Notes under the pieces: model-generated
What the model saw: only the letters and a program-made list of their open reading frames with translations
Told to the model about the DNA's origin: nothing
Database searches by the model: none
Translations under genes and position numbers: made by a program
Shown here: piece by piece, positions 17,672 to 26,937 of the stretch
Position numbering within the stretch: position 1 is the stretch's first letter
How the letters are laid out: each line of letters starts with the position of its first letter
Source: UBA1783 sp033808805
GTDB taxonomy: Bacteria > Bacillota_I > Bacilli_A > Erysipelotrichales > Erysipelotrichaceae
NCBI GenBank assembly: GCA_033808805.1
Contig: JAPXMY010000001.1
Coordinates: 248,001-312,000, forward strand
Reading direction: 5' to 3'
Length of the DNA: 64,000 nt

Positions 17672-18072
17672 AACGAAAACTCCTATCCATTTTTATTATA
17701 ACATAATTACTTTTTTATCAATACATACATCCACATGTTAGTAAACGGGTTATCCACATATGTGGAAAAATGTTACTATCTAAATTTTTCCTTTTCTCAA
17801 ATGGGTTTTTCACTTTTAAATTGTGGATAACTTATGTGGGATATTTATTTTACTACAAGTTATCCACTTTTTCCACTGTTTATAATTTTTTATCCACCAC
17901 TTATCCACATATAAAAGTCGTGGATTATTGTGGATAACTCAAAATTCACTTTGTTTATACACGTTTTTTACATTCATTTTACTGTGGATAACTTTTTAAG
18001 CTAAAAATATTAATAGATTTTTATCCACTAAGGGGTTAATATAGTAGTACTTAAAGTGAAAGAGTGATAAGG
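17672..18072. other. oriC: Chromosomal replication origin (oriC), dnaA-upstream part
   Basis: An AT-rich gene-free stretch with a cluster of DnaA boxes: TTATCCACA at 17750-17758 and 17901-17909; TGTGGATAA at 17822-17830, 17929-17937 and 17983-17991; and one-base variants at 17860, 17890, 17955 and 18021. The last box (18021-18029) is followed by AGGGG and by the triplets TTA ATA TAG TAG TAC at 18036-18050. This matches the basal unwinding layout of a box, a GC-rich spacer and DnaA-trios. AT-rich sequence at 17991-18020 could also unwind. Genes on both sides run away from it. Confidence 0.9.
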
Positions 18073-19413
18073 ATGTATAGTTTAAATATTGTCTATAAAC
18101 AATTAAAAGATAAGATTTATGAAAAATTGCGTGAAAATAATAAATCAACCTATATTGATTTTTTTGATGAAACGGAATTAGTTCAACTAGATGAAAAAGA
18201 AGCTATTATTGTCACTCCTTATGGTTTTAATAAATCCCTTTTATCAGATGTCATTACTGAGATTAACGATAGTTTTCTAGATCTTTTGAATCAAAATGTT
18301 TCTTGCATTATTGAAACTACTGATAATTATCAGAGAAATTATATTATAGATACTATTGCCAAGGATTTATCTGATAATCTATTGTCTGATTTTTCATTTG
18401 AAAATTTTATTGAAGGCCCTAGTAACAAAGAAGCAAAAATGGCTGCTTTAGCCTGTGCAATGAAACCAGGAGAAAAAATTTTAAATCCACTGGTAATTTA
18501 TGGAGATTCTGGCTTAGGTAAAACTCATTTGTTACATGCTATTGGTAATTATATTAAAGAACATGATTATGATAAGAAAATTTTATATATCACAAGTTTG
18601 GATTTTGTAAAAGAAGTGGGCAAATCTTTGCGCGATAATACTATTGAAGAATACAAGAGTCAATTAAATTCTGTCGATATCCTTTTGGTTGATGATATTC
18701 AATTCTTATCTGGTAAACAAAAATCAAACGAAATCTTCTTTACCATCTACAACGAACTATTTAATAATAGAAAACAGGTTGTTTTGACTTCTGATAGACC
18801 TCCAATTCAAATAAAAGACATCGAGGATCGTCTAAAAACACGCTTTTCTCAAGGTTTATCAGTAACGATATCTTCTTTAGAGTTTGAAACAGCAGTAAAA
18901 ATCTTAGAATTGAAACTTAAAAACCATCATTTGGATAAAAATTCTATTGATTGTGATGTAATTTCTTTTATTGCTAAAAATTTCTCTTCCGATGTAAGAA
19001 GTCTGGAAGGAGCTTTGAATAGATTATTGTTTTATTCTATTAATTTCTCTAAAGGTCAAAAAATTGATTTACCTTTAGCTTTAGAAGCATTTAAAGATAA
19101 ACTGGAATTTGTTTCGTATGGTAATAAAGAACTTTCTTCTAAACTTATCATCAAAGCTGTTGCTGATTATTATAGTTTAACCGAAAAACAGATTGTTTCA
19201 AAAAGTAGAACGAAAAATATAACTACAGCCAGACATGTTGCTATGTACTTATGTCGAATCCATTTAGATTGTTCTTATGAAAAAATAGGTGATGATTTTG
19301 GTGGAAGAGATCATACGACTGTAATTTCAGCTTTTGAAAAAATAGAAAGACTTTTAAAAGAAAATGAATTATACAGAAAAATTATTAATGATATTGAAAA
19401 AATGTTTACCTGA
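18073..19413 (+). CDS. dnaA: Chromosomal replication initiator protein DnaA
   Basis: 446 residues from the ATG at 18073; a GTG three codons upstream is possible. Domain I is at about 1-80. The AAA+ domain III has Walker A GDSGLGKTH and Walker B ILLVDDIQFL. The C-terminal DNA-binding domain ends with GGRDHTTVISAFEKI, the DnaA signature. It binds the boxes upstream of its own gene, opens the origin and represses its own transcription. Confidence 0.98.
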   Translation: MYSLNIVYKQLKDKIYEKLRENNKSTYIDFFDETELVQLDEKEAIIVTPYGFNKSLLSDVITEINDSFLDLLNQNVSCIIETTDNYQRNYIIDTIAKDLSDNLLSDFSFENFIEGPSNKEAKMAALACAMKPGEKILNPLVIYGDSGLGKTHLLHAIGNYIKEHDYDKKILYITSLDFVKEVGKSLRDNTIEEYKSQLNSVDILLVDDIQFLSGKQKSNEIFFTIYNELFNNRKQVVLTSDRPPIQIKDIEDRLKTRFSQGLSVTISSLEFETAVKILELKLKNHHLDKNSIDCDVISFIAKNFSSDVRSLEGALNRLLFYSINFSKGQKIDLPLALEAFKDKLEFVSYGNKELSSKLIIKAVADYYSLTEKQIVSKSRTKNITTARHVAMYLCRIHLDCSYEKIGDDFGGRDHTTVISAFEKIERLLKENELYRKIINDIEKMFT

Positions 19414-19553
19414 TTCTTATTAACATTTTATTCTATTCAAATTAACATTAAAAAATGTTAAAATGTACTTAGAGAAAAAGGGTTTTCTGAATTTATCCAC
19501 TTTTCCACATAAGTATTAATAATATTTATCTTAATTACTATAAGGAGGATACT
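19414..19553. other. dnaA-dnaN intergenic region with DnaA boxes
   Basis: TTATCCACT at 19493-19501 and TTTTCCACA at 19501-19509 lie back to back about 50 nt before dnaN, like the second box cluster of bipartite Firmicute origins. The rest is AT-rich, including the inverted repeat AACATT(AAAA)AATGTT at about 19444-19460. Confidence 0.6.
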
Positions 19554-20669
19554 ATGTACTTCAAAATCAACAAAAAATCATTCTTGGACAATATCAATAT
19601 TGTTTCTAGAGCAGTTTCTATGAATTCACCTTTACCTGTACTGCACAATATTAAATTATCTGTAAGAGATAATTATATTCAAATGACAGCTTCAGATGGT
19701 GATATTTCAATTCAAACTTCTATTTTCAGTGATAGTGATTCAAATCTAACTATTTATGAAGAAGGAGATATCTTATTAGATGGAAAATATCTTTCTGATA
19801 TGATTAGAAAAATTGATGCAGAAATTGTTGAAGTAGAAACTATTGATGGATGTTTAACCAGCATTAGAGGTTTACAGGTAAACTTCGAATTAAATGGAAT
19901 TAAGTCAGAAAACTATCCAGTTATTGATTTTTCTCAACCGGCAGAATCTTTTGAACTTGAAGCAGATGTCTTGAAAAACATTATTTATCAGACCTGTTTT
20001 GCGACTAGTGAAAAAGAAATCAGACCTGTTTTAACTGGTGTAAATTTTAACTGTAATGGAAATATTTTGACCTGTATTGCCACAGATTCTTATAGATTAG
20101 CTCAAAAAACAATTGTGTTAGATAACAATCATAATTTCAACATCACTGTTCCGGCAAAAAGTCTTCAAGATGTATCAAGAATTATAAATACTGATAACGA
20201 TATTACTATTTCACTGAGTGATAAGAAAGTTTTATTTATTATCAACAATATCCTAGTTCAAACAAGATTGATTGATGGAATTTATCCAGAAACAAGCAGA
20301 TTGATTCCAACAGAATTTAATTATGAATTACTAGTTGATGCCAGAGATCTTTTAAATGCTTTAGATAGAGCCAGCTTTATAAAAAATGAAGGTATCTATT
20401 TAGTGAAAATGGAAATGAATGAAGAAGAAATTGTTATTACTTCAAGAAGCAGCGATGTTGTTTCGGTAGAAAGAGTAACTCCAATTGAATATGTGGGAAG
20501 TCCTTTAAGCATATCTTTTAAAGGAAATTATGTTTATGATGCCATCAGAGTATTAAATGCCTTCCAGGTTAAAATATCATTTAATGGAAATATGAAACCA
20601 TTTATTTTGAAATCAGTTGATGATGAAAATGTATTGCAACTGGTACTTCCTATTAAGACTTATAATTAA
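19554..20669 (+). CDS. dnaN: DNA polymerase III beta subunit (sliding clamp)
   Basis: 371 residues, full length, with three clamp domains and no gaps. Family segments include PVLHNIKLSV, RPVLTGVNF and the C-terminal LPIKTYN. It encircles DNA and tethers the polymerase. The ATG follows AAGGAGG at 6 nt. It is the normal neighbour of dnaA. Confidence 0.98.
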   Translation: MYFKINKKSFLDNINIVSRAVSMNSPLPVLHNIKLSVRDNYIQMTASDGDISIQTSIFSDSDSNLTIYEEGDILLDGKYLSDMIRKIDAEIVEVETIDGCLTSIRGLQVNFELNGIKSENYPVIDFSQPAESFELEADVLKNIIYQTCFATSEKEIRPVLTGVNFNCNGNILTCIATDSYRLAQKTIVLDNNHNFNITVPAKSLQDVSRIINTDNDITISLSDKKVLFIINNILVQTRLIDGIYPETSRLIPTEFNYELLVDARDLLNALDRASFIKNEGIYLVKMEMNEEEIVITSRSSDVVSVERVTPIEYVGSPLSISFKGNYVYDAIRVLNAFQVKISFNGNMKPFILKSVDDENVLQLVLPIKTYN

Positions 20670-20689
20670 AGACCGCAAGGTCTTTTTTT
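20668..20689 (+). terminator. Terminator of the dnaA-dnaN unit
   Basis: AAAGACC and GGTCTTT form a 7-bp stem around the stable loop GCAA, followed by more T. It begins at the dnaN stop codon. Confidence 0.85.
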
Positions 20690-20781
20690 ATAGTTTTTTG
20701 CTTTTAAGGCAATATAAGACATTTTGAGTGGTTTTTATAATTTTTGAATAGAAACAATGATTTTATTTAAATTATTATTGT

Positions 20782-20823
20782 AGTGCTTTTAAATAAGGAA
20801 AAAGCACTTTTTTGTGGTATAAT
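20782..20823 (+). promoter_or_regulatory. Hairpin plus extended -10 promoter before yaaA-recF-gyrBA
   Basis: AGTGCTTTT (20782-20790) pairs with AAAAGCACT (20800-20808), followed by six T, which looks like a second terminator. Directly after it is TGGTATAAT, an extended -10 (hexamer at 20818-20823), about 36 nt before yaaA. No good -35 is present. The rest of the 189-base gap after dnaN shows nothing else. Confidence 0.55.
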
Positions 20824-20858
20824 ATACGTGTTGGTTTAAATTAATGAGGAGGCTCTAT

Positions 20859-21062
20859 ATGATTGTGAAAATTAATACTGAATATATTGAATTGCAGCAA
20901 CTCTTAAAATTAACTGATTGGATTTCTTCAGGAGGAGAAGCAAAAATAGCAGTTAAGAAATTAAAAATTAAAGTTGATGGAATTGCAGAAAATAGAAGAG
21001 GAAGAAAAATTTATCCTGGATCTATTGTTGAAATTGAAAACAAAAAATATGAGGTAAAATAA
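20859..21062 (+). CDS. yaaA: S4-domain RNA-binding protein YaaA/RlbA
   Basis: 67 residues from the ATG at 20859, preceded by GAGGAGG at 6 nt; an ATG at 20844 overlaps that ribosome site and is rejected. The small S4 fold is seen in ISSGGEAKIAV and VDGIAENRRGRKIYPG. The gene between dnaN and recF encodes this protein in most Firmicutes; it binds ribosomal RNA during 50S assembly. Its stop overlaps the recF start (TAATG). Confidence 0.92.
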   Translation: MIVKINTEYIELQQLLKLTDWISSGGEAKIAVKKLKIKVDGIAENRRGRKIYPGSIVEIENKKYEVK

Positions 21063-22159
21063 TGTACGTTGAAAGTATTCGAGTTAAAAATTATAGAAAT
21101 TATCACAATCAGGAAATATATTTCAAAAATGGAATGAATATTTTAATTGGTCCTAACGGAATTGGAAAAACCAATCTATTAGAAGCTCTATATTTATTAT
21201 CAACAACCAGAAGTCATCGCAATAATGATGAAAAAGAAATTATTAAATTCAATGAAGAATTTGCAGCTGTTGAAGGTGTCGTAATTAACAAAAACGGTAA
21301 AGATAAATTAGATGTGATTTTACATAAAAGAGGAAAATCATTATCTGTAAATAATGTATTGGTTAAGAAAAATTCAGAATTTATTGGAAAATTAAATGCT
21401 GTTTTATTTTCGCCTAATGATATGGATTTATTTGATTCATCACCTCGTGATCGAAGAAGATTAATTGATATGGAGATGGGAAAATTATCCAGATCATATA
21501 TGCTTAATCTTTCCAATTATTTGAAATTTTTAAAACAAAGAAATGCTTATTTAAAACAGCAAAAGATTGATGATGTAATGTTAGACACCTATACTGAACT
21601 TCTTTTTAATCCGCAGATTCAGATTATAAAAGAGAGAAATAGTTTTATCAATTCATTAAATGCCTATTTATCTTATTTTTATAGCGAGGTAAGTGGGAGT
21701 AAAAATAAGCTTCAAATGGTGTATAAATCTTTTATCAGAGAAAAAAGCAATGATGAATTGATGAAAGAAGAAATGAAAAAAACCTACGAAGGTTTAAAAG
21801 ATAGAGATTTGGCGTTAAAACAGACCAATATTGGCATTCATAGAGAAGATTATGAATTTTATCTGAATAATATGAATGTAAGTAAATATTGTTCTCAGGG
21901 GCAAAAAAGAATGGTAATTCTGGCTTTGAAATTGTCGATAGTACAAATCATTTATCAGATAAAAAGAGAATACCCAATCCTGTTATTGGATGATGTATTC
22001 TCGGAGTTGGATAGCGAGCATCGTATTTGTCTATTAAGATTGCTTCCTAATTCTGTCCAGACAATTATTACAACGACAGATTTAAGGGAGGTCAGCCTAA
22101 TCAGAAGACAAGACGTTAACATAATTAGAATAGGGAAAGGAATGATTAACAATGGATAA
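21062..22159 (+). CDS. recF: DNA replication and repair protein RecF
   Basis: 365 residues. SMC-like ATPase with Walker A GPNGIGKTN, signature SQGQKRMVILALKL and Walker B ILLLDDVFSELD. With RecO and RecR it loads RecA at single-strand gaps; recR lies 11 kb downstream. It overlaps gyrB by 8 bases. Confidence 0.97.
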   Translation: MYVESIRVKNYRNYHNQEIYFKNGMNILIGPNGIGKTNLLEALYLLSTTRSHRNNDEKEIIKFNEEFAAVEGVVINKNGKDKLDVILHKRGKSLSVNNVLVKKNSEFIGKLNAVLFSPNDMDLFDSSPRDRRRLIDMEMGKLSRSYMLNLSNYLKFLKQRNAYLKQQKIDDVMLDTYTELLFNPQIQIIKERNSFINSLNAYLSYFYSEVSGSKNKLQMVYKSFIREKSNDELMKEEMKKTYEGLKDRDLALKQTNIGIHREDYEFYLNNMNVSKYCSQGQKRMVILALKLSIVQIIYQIKREYPILLLDDVFSELDSEHRICLLRLLPNSVQTIITTTDLREVSLIRRQDVNIIRIGKGMINNG

Positions 22160-24086
22160 AAATGTGACCATAGATGAATATTCATATACATCCGATGATA
22201 TTCAGGTTTTAGAAGGATTAGAAGCGGTTAGAAAAAGACCTGGAATGTATATAGCGACAACTTCAGCTAGAGGTTTACACCATTTAGTGTGGGAAATTGT
22301 CGACAATGCCATAGATGAAGCTTTAGCTGGTTATGCCAACAAGATGATTGTCAGGCTTTTACCAGATGATGTTATAGAAGTTACTGACAACGGAAGAGGA
22401 ATGCCAGTAGATATTCATGAAAAAACAAAAGTTTCAGCAGTAGAAACTATTTTTACGGTTTTACATGCTGGAGGTAAGTTTGGTGGCGGAGCATATAAGG
22501 TATCAGGTGGATTACATGGTGTCGGTGCTTCTGTTGTCAATGCCTTAAGTCAGTGGTTGGAAGTAACAGTCAGAATTAATAAGAAGGTATATAAAATTAG
22601 ATTTTCCAATGGAGGAAAAGTTGAACAACCTCTTACTCAAATAGGAGAATGTAAAGAAAACCAGCATGGAACCACTGTCAGATTCAAACCTGATCCATTA
22701 ATTTTTACTGAATCAACAGAATATGATTATCATATAATTCACCATAGATTACAGGAATTAGCTTTTTTAAGTCCGTTTTTAAGAATCGAATTATATGATG
22801 AAAGAAAAAAAGAAATTGAATCTGATGTTTTTGAATATGAAGGTGGTATTTCAGAATATGTTTCTTTTATTAATGAAGATAAAAAAGTTTTGTTTGAAAC
22901 TCCAATTCATGTAAGCGGAGTTGAGGATGATATTTTTTGTGAAGTAGCATTGCAATACAATGAAACTTACGACTCAAATATTTATTCTTTCTGTAATAAT
23001 GTTAATACTCATGAAGGAGGAACCCATGAGGAGGGATTTAGAGCATCTTTATCGAGAGTCATCAATAATTATGCTAAAAATCAGAACCTGTTGAAGAAAG
23101 ACGATGAAAACCTGAAACAGGAAGATGTCAGAGAAGGTATAACAGCCGTTATTTCAGTCAGGCACCCTAATCCTCAATATGAAGGTCAAACAAAAACAAA
23201 ACTGGGAAATAGCGAGGTTAGAAGAATTCTATCGGGTATTTTCAGTGAACAGTTTGAAAGATTTTTATACGAAAACCCTTCGGTTGCCAATGCAATTGTT
23301 GATAAAGCAATAGTTGCTTCTAGAGCTAGAGCTGCAGCGGTAAAGGCAAGAGAAGTAACCAGAAGGAAGAATTCACTGGAATCAGCAAACTTGCCAGAAA
23401 AACTTACTGATTGTTCAAGCAGAGATGCTTCTTTAAACGAAATATATATCGTGGAAGGGGATTCAGCTGGTGGTTCAGCAAAACAGGGAAGAAATCCACG
23501 TTATCAGGCAATATTACCATTGAGAGGTAAAATTTTGAACGTTCAAAAGGCCAGAGAACATCAGATTTTTGATAATAATGAGATTAAATCAATGATTACG
23601 GCTTTTGGCTGTGGTATTGGCGATGAATTAGACCTGAGCAAACTCAGATATCATAAAATTGTAATCATGACAGATGCTGACGTTGACGGATCACATATCA
23701 GGGTTCTTTTATTGACGTTTTTCTATAAATTCTTCAGGGAAGTAATTGAAGCGGGACATATCTACATTGCTCAGCCTCCTTTGTATCGTGTACAAAAAGG
23801 AAATGTCAGTAAGTACGCCTATACTGAAGGACAACTGGAAAAAATCAAAAAAGAGCTTGGAGACAGAGTAAATATTCAGAGATACAAAGGTTTAGGGGAA
23901 ATGGACGCAAAACAGTTGTGGGAAACAACGATGGATCCAGAAAGAAGAACGTTGCTTCAAGTAACAATTGACAGCGCCAGAGAAGCTGATAAATATTTTG
24001 AAATGTTAATGGGTGATGAAGTAGAGCCAAGAAGAAATTACATTATGGCCAATGCTCAGTTTGTAAAGAATTTGGACATTGCATAA
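22152..24086 (+). CDS. gyrB: DNA gyrase subunit B
   Basis: 644 residues, the short Gram-positive form. GHKL ATPase with DNAIDEALAGYA and HAGGKFGGGAYKVSGG, the TOPRIM motif EGDSAGGSAKQGR, the acidic DADVDGSHI, and a C-terminal RYKGLGEMD. Together with GyrA, encoded 12 bases after it, it introduces negative supercoils. Confidence 0.98.
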   Translation: MDKNVTIDEYSYTSDDIQVLEGLEAVRKRPGMYIATTSARGLHHLVWEIVDNAIDEALAGYANKMIVRLLPDDVIEVTDNGRGMPVDIHEKTKVSAVETIFTVLHAGGKFGGGAYKVSGGLHGVGASVVNALSQWLEVTVRINKKVYKIRFSNGGKVEQPLTQIGECKENQHGTTVRFKPDPLIFTESTEYDYHIIHHRLQELAFLSPFLRIELYDERKKEIESDVFEYEGGISEYVSFINEDKKVLFETPIHVSGVEDDIFCEVALQYNETYDSNIYSFCNNVNTHEGGTHEEGFRASLSRVINNYAKNQNLLKKDDENLKQEDVREGITAVISVRHPNPQYEGQTKTKLGNSEVRRILSGIFSEQFERFLYENPSVANAIVDKAIVASRARAAAVKAREVTRRKNSLESANLPEKLTDCSSRDASLNEIYIVEGDSAGGSAKQGRNPRYQAILPLRGKILNVQKAREHQIFDNNEIKSMITAFGCGIGDELDLSKLRYHKIVIMTDADVDGSHIRVLLLTFFYKFFREVIEAGHIYIAQPPLYRVQKGNVSKYAYTEGQLEKIKKELGDRVNIQRYKGLGEMDAKQLWETTMDPERRTLLQVTIDSAREADKYFEMLMGDEVEPRRNYIMANAQFVKNLDIA

Positions 24087-24098
24087 AAGGAGAAAGTC

Positions 24099-26675
24099 AT
24101 GGAAAAAGAAAAAGAATTAGTAATTGAAAATGATGAAAACAACAATTATGACAATATAGAGTATATAAATATTTCTAGTGAAGTAAAAGGTTCATTCTTA
24201 GATTATGCAATGAGCGTTATTGTAGCCAGAGCTTTACCTGATGCCAGAGATGGAATGAAACCAGTACAAAGAAGAATTCTATATGGGATGCATGGTTTAG
24301 GAAACTATGCCAATGCTTCATACAAAAAGAGCGCTCGTATTGTTGGTGAAGTTATGGGTAAATATCACCCTCATGGTGACAGTTCAATATATGAAGCGAT
24401 GGTTAGAATGGCTCAGCCATTTTCATATCGCTATCCATTGGTAGATGGTCATGGTAACTTTGGTTCCATAGATGGGGACAGTGCAGCGGCACAACGTTAT
24501 ACAGAAGCCAGAATGTCAAAACTATCAATGGAGATGTTAAGAGATATTCAAAAGGATACGGTAGATTTTGCTGACAACTACGATGGCGAAGAAAGAGAAC
24601 CGGTTGTTTTGCCAGCTAAATTCCCTAACTTACTGGTCAATGGTACAACAGGTATTGCGGTAGGTATGGCAACAAATATGCCTCCTCATAATTTAAACGA
24701 GACAATTGAAGCTTTGGAAGCACTGATAGATAATCCAGAAATGTCAGTTATTGAGCTGATGGACAATTACTTGCCTGGTCCTGATTTTCCAACAGGTGGA
24801 ATTATTTTAGGAAGAAGCGGCATTAAGAAGGCTTATGAAACAGGTAGAGGAACCATTTATATTCGTTCGAAAGTTGATATTATTGAAATGGAAAATGGGA
24901 AACACGAAATTGTTATCACCGAGCTTCCATACGGAGTTAATAAACTGAATCTTTACCGTAAAATTGTCGAATTGGCAAGGGATAAAGAAATTGAAGGAAT
25001 TACCAACATGGTTGATGAATCAAACATGGATGGCATCAAGATTATTATTGAATGTAGAAAAGATATTCAGCCAGAAGTATTATTAAATCAATTGTATCGT
25101 AAAACCCAGCTTCAGGTATCTTATGGTATTAATATGCTAGCTTTGGTTGACAACGCTCCTAGAGTTTTGCCGGTTAAGGAACTGTTTAGAGTATATTTAA
25201 ACCATCAGATTGATGTTATAACAAGGAAAACGGTATTTGATTTAAATAAAGCGTTGGACCGAGCTCACATATTGGAAGGACTGAGAATTGCTATTGACCA
25301 TATTGATGAAATTGTTGAAATTATTAAAACCAGCGCCAACGATGAGGAAGCTTTAAATAGATTGATGGAAAGATTTGGCTTATCTGAAATTCAGGGCAAA
25401 TCAATTTTAGATATGCAGATGAGAAGATTAACCGGACTTCAGAGACAAAGAATAGAAGACGAATACAATGATCTTCAAGTTCAAATAGCTGACTTTAGAG
25501 ATATTCTTGCTCGCCAGGAAAGAGTATTAGATATCATAAAGACAGAATTAAACGAAATCAAGTCTAAATATGGAGATGAAAGAAAAACAGAAATCAACGA
25601 TTCAGAAGGAGATATTGATGATGAATCATTAATTCCGGTAGAAGAAGTGGTTATTTCAATAACTCATAATGATTACATTAAAAGAACAACCGTTGATACT
25701 TATAAAACTCAAAACAGAGGTGGAAAAGGTATCAGAGGCATGGGACTTAACAGCGATGATATTGTTGATGAAATGATTATCATGTCCACTCATGATGATT
25801 TGCTGCTGTTTACAAACTTTGGAAAGGTTTATCGTATAAAAGGTTATAATGTTCCTTCCGCAGGAAGAACAGCTAAAGGAATGCCTGTGGTCAACCTGCT
25901 GAATTTAGATGAAAATGAAAAAGTCAGAGCATTGGTAAGCGTCACTCCAGATAAAGAATTGGAAGATAAATATTTATGTTTTGTTACTAAAAACGGGTTG
26001 ATAAAAAGAGTAGAGCTTTCAGAATTTATATCAATCAGACAAACAGGAAAAATAGCCATTTCGTTAAGAGAAAATGATGAATTGTTTGGTGTTCAAATTA
26101 CTTCTGGTAAAGATGAAATCATTATTGCTGGCGATAATGGTAAAGCAATTAGATTTGATGAAAATGACGTAAGGCCAATGGGTAGAAACGCTTCAGGTGT
26201 CAAAGGATTTGATACTGACGGAGGTCAGGTAGTCGGTATTGCAACCAGCGCTTCTGGGGAATACATTTTATCTATCAGTGAAAACGGATATGGCAAGAAA
26301 ACGTTGATAGATGAATATAGAAAAACAAATAGAGGCGGAAAAGGAGTTGCGACTCTTAACATTACAGAAAAGAACGGAAAATTAATGTGTCTGAAAGCTG
26401 TTAATGGTGATGAAGATGCACTGTTGATGAGCGATGATGGAACAATAATCAGAATTTCGTTAGATACTGTTGCAATATACGGAAGAAACACACAAGGGGT
26501 AAAACTTATTAATGTAGATGAATCTAAACTGGCTGCTGTTACTATTGTTGAGCACGAAGAAAATGAAGAGTCAGAAAACGAAGGCCCCATAAAAGAAGCA
26601 TTGGACAAAGAAACAAGTGAAGTAGAGAACGTTGAAAACAAGCCAGAAGTAGAGAATTTAGAAGAAGAAAACTAA
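24099..26675 (+). CDS. gyrA: DNA gyrase subunit A
   Basis: 858 residues. The catalytic tyrosine is in AAQRYTEARMS. The quinolone-resistance region reads HPHGDSSIYEAMVR, with Ser and Glu at the usual positions, the susceptible form. The C-terminal six-bladed pinwheel carries the GyrA-box QNRGGKGIRG, which distinguishes it from ParC. The last 35 residues form an acidic tail, an often variable feature that tunes supercoiling. Confidence 0.98.
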   Translation: MEKEKELVIENDENNNYDNIEYINISSEVKGSFLDYAMSVIVARALPDARDGMKPVQRRILYGMHGLGNYANASYKKSARIVGEVMGKYHPHGDSSIYEAMVRMAQPFSYRYPLVDGHGNFGSIDGDSAAAQRYTEARMSKLSMEMLRDIQKDTVDFADNYDGEEREPVVLPAKFPNLLVNGTTGIAVGMATNMPPHNLNETIEALEALIDNPEMSVIELMDNYLPGPDFPTGGIILGRSGIKKAYETGRGTIYIRSKVDIIEMENGKHEIVITELPYGVNKLNLYRKIVELARDKEIEGITNMVDESNMDGIKIIIECRKDIQPEVLLNQLYRKTQLQVSYGINMLALVDNAPRVLPVKELFRVYLNHQIDVITRKTVFDLNKALDRAHILEGLRIAIDHIDEIVEIIKTSANDEEALNRLMERFGLSEIQGKSILDMQMRRLTGLQRQRIEDEYNDLQVQIADFRDILARQERVLDIIKTELNEIKSKYGDERKTEINDSEGDIDDESLIPVEEVVISITHNDYIKRTTVDTYKTQNRGGKGIRGMGLNSDDIVDEMIIMSTHDDLLLFTNFGKVYRIKGYNVPSAGRTAKGMPVVNLLNLDENEKVRALVSVTPDKELEDKYLCFVTKNGLIKRVELSEFISIRQTGKIAISLRENDELFGVQITSGKDEIIIAGDNGKAIRFDENDVRPMGRNASGVKGFDTDGGQVVGIATSASGEYILSISENGYGKKTLIDEYRKTNRGGKGVATLNITEKNGKLMCLKAVNGDEDALLMSDDGTIIRISLDTVAIYGRNTQGVKLINVDESKLAAVTIVEHEENEESENEGPIKEALDKETSEVENVENKPEVENLEEEN

Positions 26676-26679
26676 CAAG

Positions 26680-26708
26680 TTGAATACTGGAAGAGAATAA
26701 ACTATAAT
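26680..26708 (+). promoter_or_regulatory. Promoter of serS
   Basis: TTGAAT (26680-26685), 17-nt spacer, TATAAT (26703-26708), starting five bases after the gyrA stop. It predicts a transcript beginning near 26715, at the base of the T-box leader. Confidence 0.75.
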
Positions 26709-26714
26709 ATTCGT

Positions 26715-26925
26715 AATAGTAATGAAGAGAACTAGTAAATGAGGTCAAGTTAAAGAGAGATGTTGGCTGGTGTAAAACATTACGTAAACTCATTGAATCT
26801 ATCTTGGAACTGGAAGTAAAACTTCCCGGGTAAAACCGTTATCTAATTGAGAGATCAGTTTTTCTCTGATCAAGAAGGGTGGCACCACGAGACATCGTCC
26901 CTTTGGATGATGTCTTTTATTTTTA
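26715..26925 (+). ncRNA. T-box leader controlling serS (specifier UCU, serine)
   Basis: The T-box sequence AGGGTGGCACCACG is at 26876-26889. It is followed by a terminator stem (GACATCGTCC with GGATGATGTC, 26891-26913) and a T-rich run. In stem I the AGTA of the S-turn is near 26733 and the matching GAA precedes the codon TCT at 26798-26800, giving a serine specifier that agrees with the gene downstream. Uncharged tRNA-Ser would stabilise the antiterminator and permit transcription. Confidence 0.93.
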
Positions 26926-26937
26926 GGAGGAAAGATT

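Noticed and set aside
26225..26793. Open frames on the minus strand over the gyrA end and the serS leader
   Set aside because: They are shadows of the gyrA frame and of the T-box leader, with low-complexity Ser/Phe/Leu-rich products and no ribosome sites.
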